From contig NW_006921538.1 of NCBI RefSeq assembly GCF_000340215.1, positions 2,362,651-2,426,650 on the forward strand: a stretch of 64,000 bases of DNA, given 5' to 3'. The notes beneath the pieces are model-generated. The model was not told the origin of the DNA. It worked only from the letters and a program-made list of their open reading frames with translations, and searched no databases. Shown piece after piece: positions 11,581 to 20,279 of this stretch. The translations under genes were made by a program, and so were the position numbers. Each line of letters starts with the position of its first letter. The stretch's first letter is position 1. The DNA comes from Pseudocercospora fijiensis CIRAD86. Lineage: Eukaryota > Ascomycota > Dothideomycetes > Mycosphaerellales > Mycosphaerellaceae.

Positions 11581-13693
11581 TTTATTACTTAGGCGCGTAT
11601 CCTAAAGCAATATAATATTAAACTAGCGGCTTCTTATAAACTTATAGACCGTACGGAATCTAGCGGGATTGCGTACCGAGTTAACATTTAAAGAGCAAAT
11701 ACGTATATTAAGTCCCTTTATAACTTAGGTTTGAAAGGTAGCATCGACTCGACCCCCTATTTATTTGTAAGGATAACTGTTTCTACCTCTAGATAGGCTA
11801 GGGTAGGGTAAGCCTTATTACAAACATTATAGGACTAGTCAAGCTTTGCCGCTATAAAGAGAGCTATAAATAGTTTAGTGTATCCTAGGTTAGCCTTCCC
11901 TAGGGGAATCTTAACCTATTAGATACTACAAACCCTATTAAAACAAAGAACAAATTAGCCTATACAGGCACTAAAGCCGACTTGCTAACCTAACTAAAAG
12001 GAGATATCCTTTAGACGCTCTTTAAGGCTAGCAATTGTAGTAGCAATTAGGTAACTACTCGAGGGCAGGGCGTTCTTATAGTAGAATACCCTAGGTCCGC
12101 TAGTCCGAAACAGACTAACCTCTATCCGATAACTATTACAGTTAAAGTCTTTCCCTAACGCTCTCCAGGCGTCCTTAACTCGGTATAAACCGACAATAAA
12201 GCCCCCTACCTAGTATACCGCCTCCTCGATCCTACCGACTAGTACTATACTAGATCGAAAAGCCGCCTTAATAAAAGGGTATAGTCGTTTAGGCGGGTCG
12301 TCCGATAGAGCGGACAGCTACCTAATAAATAGGTGCCTTCTATTAGTATACTAATAAGCCGTATTATCTAAAAGACTACTCGAAACGTTCTTCGCCCTTA
12401 TAGACGTTTTAGTAAGAGTAGCCTTTAGCTTATAAATAGCCGGTATTAGTCGGGCCGTAGTAGAGCTAGCGGCTCTAGAGGAGCTCGATCCTAAGATAGA
12501 CGTCTCTAATAAGGACTACGTAACGTCCTTAATATTTAAAGAGCGACCGCGGCTCTCGGAGTAGGCCTTCTAGGGCCTATCCTTCGGTGCTTTACTCTTC
12601 TTCCTCGGTACTTCTACTTAAGGGGAGCCTACTATTAAAGGTGTAGTTCCCCTCTTTCGTCTAATTAGTAACGGCTTAAAAGCAGAAGCGTTAGGGGTTA
12701 ACGGGCGCGGCGTCGGTTAGGTAGCAGCTTAATTATTAATCTCTATTTTACTAGAGATTAGTTTACTACTAGGGTAGTCGGCCGGGAGGTACTTTAGGCT
12801 CGTATACCTATTGCGTCTATATAGCCGAGTTAGAGCCTTACTATTAGAGCCTTCGGTAGCAATAGTTTTAGCTCTCTTAGTCTTATTAGCCTCCCGCTTC
12901 TCCTTCTTCTTACTCTTCCGTTCCTTCTTTGCGGTACGTTAGTCCTCGACCTTTTAGGGCTTATCGGCCTAATCCCCTAGATCTTAGCGCGCTATCCTTA
13001 GGAAACTTGCTACGAAGGCATTAGTCTCTAACTGTTTACTCGGACTTAGAGTAGCGTCTAAGTCGTTCGCGGACTTACTATTACTAGTAGTATCTAGCTA
13101 ATTCTTGCGTAAGCGTCTACTAGCTTCCTTAGATAGACTAGTAACTAACAAATTTAATAAAGATTGTTAAATACTCGAAGGCGGGCGTAAAGTATAGCTA
13201 AGGCTAGGTCTTACGTTACGAGAGTATTCTATTATCTTTATTAATATAACTTTAGAGGCTTTTAGGCGATTCTACCGTCGCTAAGGGGTACTACTAACCC
13301 TAATTTCGGTACCCCTTTCGGACGCCCCTAAAAATCTCTTTACTAGGCCCCTTTCGTTATAGCCGGTATTGCCGCTACCGCCGCTATACCTGTACCGCGG
13401 AGGAGGAGAAAAGGGAAGGAGAGTAGGCCTTAAAGGGCCTCTAGACGCTCCTAAGGGCTCTAGTCTAGTAGGCTTCCGTCGGGGGGTTTATATATAAAGA
13501 GCTATTTAGCTAGCGTGTTATCCGACCCTCTTAGATAGGCCTAGAGGTTGTAAGAAGGTCCGCTGTATATCCCTTAAGTTCTCCGCGTAAAGGCGCTCTT
13601 CGTGAAACCGATTACAATAGCAGTATATGGCCTGCTATTGTCCTCTCGGCGCCACCAAATAGTGAAGAATCACTAAAGGTGCCCACCGAAGGG

Positions 13694-13711
13694 TTGAGCC
13701 GGCTGACCTTC
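13694..13711. repeat. Right 18-bp target-site duplication of the LINE
   Basis: TTGAGCCGGCTGACCTTC, identical to 7382-7399; 101 bp upstream of the methyltransferase ATG. Confidence 0.95.
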
Positions 13712-13812
13712 CTTCCGTCATCGCTCTCCAACGAACACGGAAGGCCGAACATCAACTCAACCTAAGTTTCGCCAAACATCGACTTGGTCACAAGATAAAC
13801 TGACCAGCGGAG

Positions 13813-14801
13813 ATGTCATCAACAGCACCGCAAATTAACTCGCGAGCCCAGGCGGGCTTCGCTAATGCAAAATCCTACGACCAGCATCGCCCGACTTACT
13901 CTCCCGAACATGTCCAATATCTTCTTGAACAACTGGGTGTAGCTGACAAGAAGGGTGCAACAATTCTCGACCTAGCAGCTGGAACTGGAAAGCTCACTGA
14001 AGTTCTCGCAAGTCGAGATGAGGGCTACAAGATCGTCGCAGTGGAGCCTCACGATGACATGAGACAAGTCTTGGCGGCCAAACAACTGAAGGGAGTTGAG
14101 GTAGTAAGTGGCACGGCAGAGAATATGGAGAATGTTAGAGATGGAACCGTGGATGCTGTTGTGGTTGGACAGGTAGGTGCCCGTGGTCTCATCTTGCTAG
14201 AATGTAAGCTAAAGAATTCCTACTTCCGTCTGTTCAGGCATTTCATTGGTTCGCAACTATGTCCGCCTTGAAGGAGATACATCGTGTGCTGCAATCCCAT
14301 GGCGCACTGGGCCTGATCTGGAATATCGAGGATTACAACAATTCCAAAAAGCACAAGCCTTCCTCGGCCTGGGAGCAGACGGCGAAAGACTTAACATGGC
14401 AGGTGTCTGAGGAGCTTGGCGATCAAGAGCCAAGATTCAGACATCTGCAATGGAAGAAGGTCTTCGATGAGCAGATAAAAATGACACCCCTGTCACTAAT
14501 CAAGGCGAGCGATGATCAGCTGTTTAGTCTACCCATCGCTGAGTACCATGAGCCATGGCAGGTGGCGTTACCTGTAGACAAGGTCTGGGAAAGATATCGA
14601 ACGCTGGGGTATATATCTGTTTTGAGAGATGAGAAGCTGGAAAAGACGAAGAAGACATTCATGGACGCTATTGGCGCACCCGATGTGGAGAGAGATGCTG
14701 GTAATGTTGTCGTTCACGGCAATACATATCTGGTCTGGACGACTAAAATTCCAGCTGAGGGACGCGAGAGCTTGACTGGGGTCGAGCGGCCTGGAACTTG
14801 A
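13813..14801 (+). CDS. Class I SAM-dependent methyltransferase (Methyltransf_11-like)
   Basis: Two exons, 13813-14172 and 14238-14801, giving 307 residues. The intron 14173-14237 (65 bp) has GTAGGT...CAG, phase 0. Motif I is ILDLAAGTGKLTEV (residues 51-64), the acidic end of strand 2 is VEPHDDM (77-83), and the spliced sequence reads VVVGQ|AFHWFATMSALKEIHRVL, where AFHWF is typical of the fungal family related to yeast CRG1/TMT1 (trans-aconitate methyltransferase). The C-terminal half holds WNIEDYNN and a VWERYRTLGYISVL segment. The substrate cannot be told from sequence. The gene was originally divergent from the monooxygenase across about 229 bp, so the two may once have been co-regulated; the LINE now separates them by more than 6.5 kb. 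Confidence 0.9.
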
Positions 14802-14926
14802 TTTGGCGATGGTCAGAAACTGAGTCTCGCCATTTCATCGTGGCATATGCGTCCATAGAATTAGACCGCATCACTATGTTGCTCGGCCAGTAGTTATCTG
14901 GACACCCTACGGCATATTCTGCCCAC

Positions 14927-15304
14927 TCATTGCGCTGCATCTGCAGAAATGTACATCACTGCATTTGGAATTAGCCTCAAGCCATGCTATGCTCATAACA
15001 GGGCCGCCGCATACCATTATTCCCTCGTATGAACGCATCTCCATAATTTCTTCTCAGCTTCCCGTCCACGAATTCTTTGCTGTCCTCCAATGCAATGTTC
15101 ATATACCCGTCCACGGACTGGAGTTCGCCTATCATTGTGTCAGTATGACTGCTTGCCTTTCGCGGTGTCAAGCTGACCTTTGTATACCACTCCAGAATTA
15201 AGCTTCACCGTGACAGGCGCGCCGATGATTTCGCTCAAGAAGCCGGAAGGATCGCGAGCATCTCCACTGTCGCCATTTGGCGCTGACTCTGGCTCTGCTG
15301 ACAT
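14927..15304 (-). CDS. LSM6: U6 snRNA-associated Sm-like protein LSm6
   Basis: A 90-residue protein in three exons: 15304-15178, 15128-15015 and 14958-14927, with tiny introns 15129-15177 (49 bp) and 14959-15014 (56 bp). Splicing gives DPSGFLSEIIGAPVTVKL, then NSGVVYKG|ELQSVDGYMNIAL (Sm1 motif with the diagnostic DGYMN), then YGDAFIRGNN|VMYISADAAQ (Sm2 motif with RGNN). This matches LSm6 of the Lsm1-7 (cytoplasmic decapping) and Lsm2-8 (nuclear U6 snRNP) rings along its whole length. It is convergent with the methyltransferase (125 bp apart) and divergent from TRM112 (206 bp between the two ATGs), so the two housekeeping genes probably share a promoter region. Not detectable as one long frame because of its short exons. 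Confidence 0.95.
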
Positions 15305-15510
15305 GGTGTCGATGAGTGTGATGTCGATAACGCTGTTGCTGGTGAAGCGTTTGTTTGCCTTGACACTGCAGCCTTGGCGGAAAATATGATTGGTTCAAAA
15401 CAGAGTTATGCTTTCGGCACCTCATGCCGAAGACTTCAGAAAACTTAACGATCAAGAAATCACGACCTTCTCAACTTCGTCACTGTCATCGACACTTTTC
15501 TTCAGCAAAC
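15305..15510. promoter_or_regulatory. Shared divergent promoter region LSM6 / TRM112
   Basis: 206 bp between the two divergent start codons. No specific element is claimed; inferred from spacing and orientation. Confidence 0.5.
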
Positions 15511-15960
15511 ATGAAGATCCTTACGTTGAACTTCTTGACTTGCGCGAGAAAGACATGCAAGTCGTCGCCAGCGGCGTTCCCACTGCATCCTAAGGAAGCA
15601 GAACTTGAGCAGGTCGAGCTTGAGATAAATCCGACTTTTATCAAGAACATCTTGCCAAAATTAGACTGGGAAGCCATGAAGCAGCTGACGCAGGAGGTAT
15701 GATAGTGATGTGTATGCATGATTGGGAGACGCATGCTGATCTGGGTCCAGCTTGGCCTGCCAAATTTGCCCGCTGAGACCCCATCAGAGGATGAACTTGT
15801 TGGAGCAGACGGGAATCCTTCGCAGACACTCAAAGATCTTCACACGCTACTCATGGAGACGAGTGTGGCTTCTGGAAAGCTGGCTTGCGGTAACTGTGAA
15901 CATGAGTATGCTGTGAAGGAAGGCATCGCGAACTTTTTGCTACCGAGCCACATGGTATGA
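15511..15960 (+). CDS. TRM112: Multifunctional methyltransferase subunit TRM112
   Basis: 131 residues in two exons, 15511-15696 and 15751-15960; the 54-bp intron has GTATGA...CTGAT...CAG. Begins MKILTLNFLTC, the family's N-terminus, with zinc ligands Cys11 and Cys16 and a second pair Cys108 and Cys111 (CGNC) in the C-terminal zinc domain. FIKNILPKLDWEA and the C-terminal EYAVKEGIANFLL are family hallmarks. Family role (known): obligate activator of the tRNA, rRNA and release-factor methyltransferases Trm9, Trm11, Bud23 and Mtq2. The methyltransferase upstream does not look like any of these partners, so the proximity is probably chance. Confidence 0.96.
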
Positions 15961-16389
15961 AAGCCGACCAGCCGAAGGACATCAGACATCGGCGCAGTAT
16001 TCCGAATTTTGGGCCATTGTCGATGCTGTGAAGACTTGATGCGATTACAGGCGTGGAATAACACCACACACCCCTTTTGGCGGAGGCTGTGATGAACGAC
16101 GGGAGTTGTTGTCGTCGCCATGCTGAGAAGGGTGGCGTAGAGCGGCTGCCAGTGGGAAAGGCGGCAATGAGCGAGAGAGAAGCGATGCGGCAGTCACATT
16201 AAAGTAGGCGCAGATGGGCGACGCGCCGCTGCCTTCAACGAGCTCATGCCGCAGAAAGCTAAGAGTTCGATCTCGCGATCTTAGGTTTTTATCACCAATC
16301 TAGACAACCCATCCTCATTCGCATTCTTTGAGAAATTCACAACTTCTGTCGAACTTCAGCAACACCATCAATCGAGGCGACAAAGCAAC
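15961..16389. other. Intergenic, TRM112 to secreted protein
   Basis: Non-RIP DNA with the promoter of the secreted protein in its right half; pyrimidine- and A-rich just before the ATG. ORFs on the minus strand here are antisense shadows. No other feature seen. Confidence 0.45.
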
Positions 16390-17054
16390 ATGCAGCTTAT
16401 CAGCATTACGAGCTTCTGCCTTCTGGCGGGCATAATCACCTCCGCCCTAGCTGGTAACCAGAAGATGACGATGGTTCGATACTGGGTAAGTCTGGTGAAT
16501 CTAACACATGCACCATATCTGAGATACTTGCTAACCTCGTACCCTTCGGTTTTCGTAGTGGGGAAATACTTGTCCAGGCTTCCTCGAAAATTGCCCAAAT
16601 GATCACGCAACCTGTCCCAAACCTAAGAACGAGCAAGGCAAAGAAATCGTTACATTCCTCAGCAAAGACGAAATCAAAGCCCACACCTGCAAAGTACACC
16701 TGCCTGTCCCTTGCTCTGGACCTTGTCAACATACGCTCACAATGTATGCAGTCATAGAAGATAAGCAATGGCGAGGGCTATGGCATCTTTCATATCCCAA
16801 ACTGGTACCAAGGCACCGACTATCGCGACTCTTTCACGCGCTGCAATATCACGTTCTACGATGAGAAGCATTGCAAAGGGAATGTAGTGAATAAATACAC
16901 GGAGTCGCACAATCGGATGTGTTTTCAGATGGACAATTCCATGAGTGTGCACACGGACTGTCGTGCGGCGAAGAACCACAAGACCGGAGGGAAGACCGAT
17001 ACTGGTCCCAGTGAAGGGCACGACGGTATTGGGGAGGGTGATCATGATCGATGA
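16390..17054 (+). CDS. Small cysteine-rich secreted protein (candidate effector)
   Basis: Three-exon model of 175 residues: 16390-16485, 16559-16693 and 16758-17054. A 21-residue signal peptide (MQLISITSFCLLAGIITSALA) precedes the mature chain. Intron 1 (73 bp) is strong: GTAAGT, branch GCTAAC, TAG. Intron 2 (64 bp, GTACAC...CATAG) is weaker. It is inferred because the frame changes and the downstream frame is plainly coding: RCNITFYDEKHCKGN, NRMCFQMDN and VHTDCRAAKN have regularly spaced cysteines. Without intron 2 the protein would read on through PCSGPC and stop at a TGA near 16861. No known domain recognised. Secretion is inferred; an effector role is only a possibility. Confidence 0.65.
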
Positions 17055-17520
17055 GGGAGAGACGAGATTGGTCAAGCAAATGTGCTGCGAAGGAGGCCGC
17101 AGTCTTTCCTTGGTCCTAGTGCTGTATTTACACGCTCCAAAGCATGGTCCATCTCCAGCTGGGATCGAGAGTGGGAGATCTCTGCTGCTGGGGCTTGATT
17201 TTCACAATAGGAGCTAGTCTACATTATATTGCCAATACTGTTGGTCTTCCAAATACCATCTGACTCATTTTGACTGCCAAGATGATCCCAGTAATTGACC
17301 CAGGCTTGGCAAGGATCCCTCAAGAGGAAACTTCCAAATTCACGCTTGCCCACGAATCCAATTTTAGTTTGAGTTGCGGGGTCGTGGTGACTAAGCTGAA
17401 CCCTGTAGCGCCTGGCCGTTTGATACATCAACTTTCCTGGACGACGTCTCACTTTCTCTCTCCGTGGTCCTGCTGCCTACTCTACTACACAAACCTCCTG
17501 GCAGAAGCCGATCAGCAATC
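17055..17520. other. Intergenic, secreted protein to C2H2 gene
   Basis: About 466 bp without a convincing gene; presumably the 3' region of the secreted-protein gene and the promoter of the zinc-finger gene. Confidence 0.45.
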
Positions 17521-18395
17521 ATGTATTGGGAGTGTGACACCTGCAGTCGCGAGTTTGGCTCCGAGCAGGCATGTAAACAGCACATGAACGCTCTCGGCCA
17601 TTGGGGACAGCGATTTGAGTGTCAGACTTGCAGTTTCTCGTCGCTGCAAGAGTGGCGGACGGACGATCACATGGATACATGTGACCATTGGCAACCACAA
17701 TTTGAGTGTGAGGCGTGCACTCGACGCTTCTGGAGTAATGCCGAAGCAATCTCGCACATGAATACTACCAGCCACTGGAGAAAGCATTGGTGCGAGGATT
17801 GCGAGCGAGGATTCCAGAACGCAAACAATTTACAACAGGTAGGCTAGCTCCATCTGATCAGACAAGAACAGTCATTGACACTCGCATGGCACAGCATTTG
17901 CGTGGCGCCACACATCGAGCTGGAAGCATCTCTTGTCCCTTCTGCAAGAAGCCTCATACTACCGCGAGCGGCGTGGCACACCATGTCGAGACAGGATCTT
18001 GCCCAAAAGCACGCAATCTGAATCGCGAGACGGTTTACAACATCATCAATTCGAGGGACACCACCGGCTTGATCACCAACAAGCAGCTGACATGGCGCTC
18101 CGAAGAAAACAACGATTACGTTGCAAACGATGCTTGCTGGAACGGCTACGCGTACGAGTGCTACTTGTGCCACAGAGACTTCGCTTCCCTGAACTCATTG
18201 AATCAGCACCTCAGCTCGCCACTCCACAAGCAGAAGGTCTATCACTGCTTTGGCAGGAAGTGCGGAAAGCAATTCTCTGCCATAGCACAGCTATTCAACC
18301 ATCTTGAGAGCGAGAGCTGCGGGGCTACGAGGTTCAATCAAGTTCAGAAAGGTGTGGCAGGTATTCTGAGTGGACGAAGAATGATTGCGTTCTAG
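17521..18395 (+). CDS. C2H2 zinc-finger protein
   Basis: 272 residues in two exons, 17521-17838 and 17895-18395; the 56-bp intron has GTAGGC...CAG and splits a finger (NLQQ|HLRGATH). I chose the ATG at 17521 (MYWECDTCSREFGS...) because the frame upstream lacks an ATG. Fingers seen: CDTCSREFGSEQACKQHMN, CQTCSFSSLQEW...H, CEACTRRFWSNAEAISHMN, CEDCERGFQNANNLQQHLR, CPFCKKPHTTASGVAHHVE, CYLCHRDFASLNSLNQHLS and a C-terminal CGKQFSAIAQLFNHLE. This arrangement is common in filamentous ascomycetes; it may bind nucleic acid or protein. No regulator name can be given. Confidence 0.88.
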
Positions 18396-18501
18396 ATGAA
18401 ACCAAGCACTGGAGCCAATTTTTCCACCTGGAGCAGCCTGGAATCCTGCATCATCCGCTCCTCACTATAGCTAAAGATATGGCGACCGCCTGAACTTGAT
18501 A

Positions 18502-18930
18502 TCATCCTTTCTGATCGATCAATGCTTCCGTGTAGCTAGTGCTTTGAGGTACGAGACTGCCGCGGAGACCGCTCAGAGGGCCACTATCTCCGCCGCCGCT
18601 GCCTCCGCCAAGAGGATTAGCACAATCGAGGGCATTCGTGGCGCGGAGAAGATTTGAGGCCAGTGAGTCCCCAGGGCCGGACGATGACCCTCCCAATGGA
18701 GCTGGCGAAAGTCCTTTGGTTGCACCAGTACTCGCTGGTCCTGAGCTAGCACCGCTGGCATGGCTTGCTGCACATTGGTCCTTAAGATCCTGCATAGTTT
18801 CTTGAACAATTTGGTCCTGCGGCCTTGTGTCACCGGCTGCCCGTGCATTGGTGGCATGCTGCTCCGCTGCATCTTGCCTGGAAGGAAAAAGTGGAGCGGT
18901 CAGCATATAGTTCGGACACCGAGGCAACAT
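18502..18930 (-). CDS. Hypothetical Ser/Gly-rich protein, boundaries uncertain
   Basis: 142-codon frame from ATG at 18928-18930. The middle is Ala/Gln/Asp-rich and helical (QDQIVQETMQDLKDQ); the tail is Ser/Gly/Pro-rich. The first 20 codons may be wrong: the stretch before codon 20 looks like an intron end (CTGACC, then a pyrimidine run and CCTTCCAG at about 18879-18900), so the true start could be in an upstream exon I could not place. It is convergent with the C2H2 gene. No domain recognised. Confidence 0.35.
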   Translation of the reverse strand: MLPRCPNYMLTAPLFPSRQDAAEQHATNARAAGDTRPQDQIVQETMQDLKDQCAASHASGASSGPASTGATKGLSPAPLGGSSSGPGDSLASNLLRATNALDCANPLGGGSGGGDSGPLSGLRGSLVPQSTSYTEALIDQKG

Positions 18931-19240
18931 TCAATTAATATTTCTCTTCCCATGTGTATTTCTTGCGCTGTGGCGACAATGCTCAGGATCTCAAGAAACA
19001 GCTGGCTGACATGGGAAACCAACTCGACATTCACCTACTTCGTTCCGGGCATCATGTGAGAGGCCAAGCTTCGGATCTTCGCGGAGCCCCGCAAAATAGT
19101 GCATACCACGTCGTGAGGCTATCCGATATATGTTGATGAGAGACATCCTCATGTTCGGTACGATTTAATAGCAGTCAAGCTTTCTTTCGATCAGACTTCC
19201 CGACGAACCTCTTCACTCAACACCACTCCTACCATCCACC
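18931..19240. other. Intergenic, promoter of the HsbA-like gene
   Basis: About 310 bp upstream of the HsbA-like ATG. A plus-strand frame here lacks an ATG start and any domain. May contain the missing upstream exon of the minus-strand hypothetical gene. Confidence 0.4.
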
Positions 19241-19955
19241 ATGCGTTTCGGCACATTGCTCGTGAGCAGCTTGCTCACCATCGCCTCAGCCATCCCACCA
19301 GCTACTATCGAGAAACGAGACGCCGCCAGCATCCCCAGCGCCGTCAAAACCCTCCAATCCAAACTCACCACCCTCAACAGCACCGTGACTTCCTTCCACC
19401 AAGGCGACCTCGACGGCTTACTCAAAGTCCTGAAAATCCAACTACAATCCACCGACGTGGGCAACGCAGTCAAGTCCGCAACTTCGACCGCTCAAGCATC
19501 CCAACCTATCCCGGCAGATAATTCCACCAGCACCCTGAACAACCAGGTCGCGGCTGCTGTGCTAGCGCTCAAGGATAGCTTGCAATCTTTCCTTACAAAC
19601 CCGCAATCGAAGAAATCTGCGTTTGATAGCGTTGTTGCGATCATCTCGGTTTCGCAGCAGATTATTCTAAGCAGACTTTGAGACGGAGCAGAAGGTATGT
19701 GAGAAAAAAAAAACTTGAAAATTTCTTGCCGAAATATCGTTTAATGACTTTTTTTTTCTTCTCTCTTTCTTTCTGTTCCAGGGTTACAGCGATGAGCTCG
19801 GTACTGCTATTACTGCCAAACTTGCGTCGCCATATAAGGAATTTGGACCACTCATTGCTCGTCAGATCGATGGGGATTTTGACCAGGCGATCCAGACGTT
19901 TTCGCAGCGCGGTGGTGTGATTTCGCTTCCAGCTCTGCCGATCAAGAAGGAATAA
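19241..19955 (+). pseudogene. HsbA-like hydrophobic surface-binding protein, frameshifted
   Basis: Secreted HsbA-family (cell-wall galactomannoprotein-like) protein. Exon 1 is 19241-19694 and exon 2 is 19782-19955; the intron 19695-19781 (87 bp) has GTATGT, a long pyrimidine tract and CAG. The signal peptide is MRFGTLLVSSLLTIASA, followed by a Kex2-type Lys-Arg near residue 25. Ala/Ser/Thr-rich helices follow, and exon 2 reads GYSDELGTAITAKLASPYKE, the conserved second half. Exon 1 runs into a TGA at 19679-19681; deleting one A of the AA at 19669-19670 lets the frame continue as ADFETEQK straight into exon 2. The splice phase fits only that corrected frame. So this is a 1-bp insertion, either real or a sequencing error. 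The family coats hydrophobic surfaces and recruits hydrolases. Confidence 0.82.
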
Positions 19956-20279
19956 GTTCGAGTTCGAGATAAAAGATATATAGACACGAGGGAAATGGAT
20001 GATGAGAAGCACGCATTTTGTCGTCTCGATTTATGTACAATGTGTGCTGCTGAGTCCCGGTCACATCTTCCAAAGTGTTTGCTAGAGGTCCCGCGACAGC
20101 ACGGAAGCTTGGGGTGCCATCTCTAGTGCAGCCAACAGGTATCTGTATACTGGCACCTCGCCAAATCTCGCTTAAGTCGGTCCGTAGAGAATCCGAAATT
20201 GATAACGTTTCTGTGTTCCCGCCAAGACCCACGAATTTGCACGCGTTCGAGGCATAATTTTGGGCTTTCCAGAACGTCC
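19956..20279. other. Intergenic, right edge of gene island 2
   Basis: Normal composition up to about 20280, where RIP-altered sequence begins abruptly. No gene recognised. Confidence 0.45.

Larger units (their letters stand above)
7400..13693 (-). mobile_element. Non-LTR retrotransposon (LINE, Tad1/I-like), RIP-inactivated
   Basis: A 6,294-bp insertion, minus strand, flanked by an 18-bp TSD. Translation of the minus strand gives, in order: a gag-like ORF1 region (about 13.3-11.9 kb), an endonuclease domain (11.6-10.9 kb; a DRGGVGILVN motif in the open stretch 11332-11580), reverse transcriptase (EKAYDRV near 9800-9830, the GDP motif read as GNP near 9640, and YADD read as YIDN at 9526-9537) and a C-terminal region to 7.5 kb. 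The GNP and YIDN readings are exactly what TG-to-TA and CA-to-TA changes make of GDP and YADD. The terminal 120 bp at the 5' end (about 13570-13693) and about 40 bp at the 3' end keep normal CA/TG content. Full-length by its flanks. A clade more precise than Tad1/I-like cannot be fixed by eye. Confidence 0.92.

Noticed and set aside
16436..17079. Minus-strand frames over the secreted-protein gene
   Set aside because: Antisense to clear spliced coding sequence with a signal peptide; no motifs.
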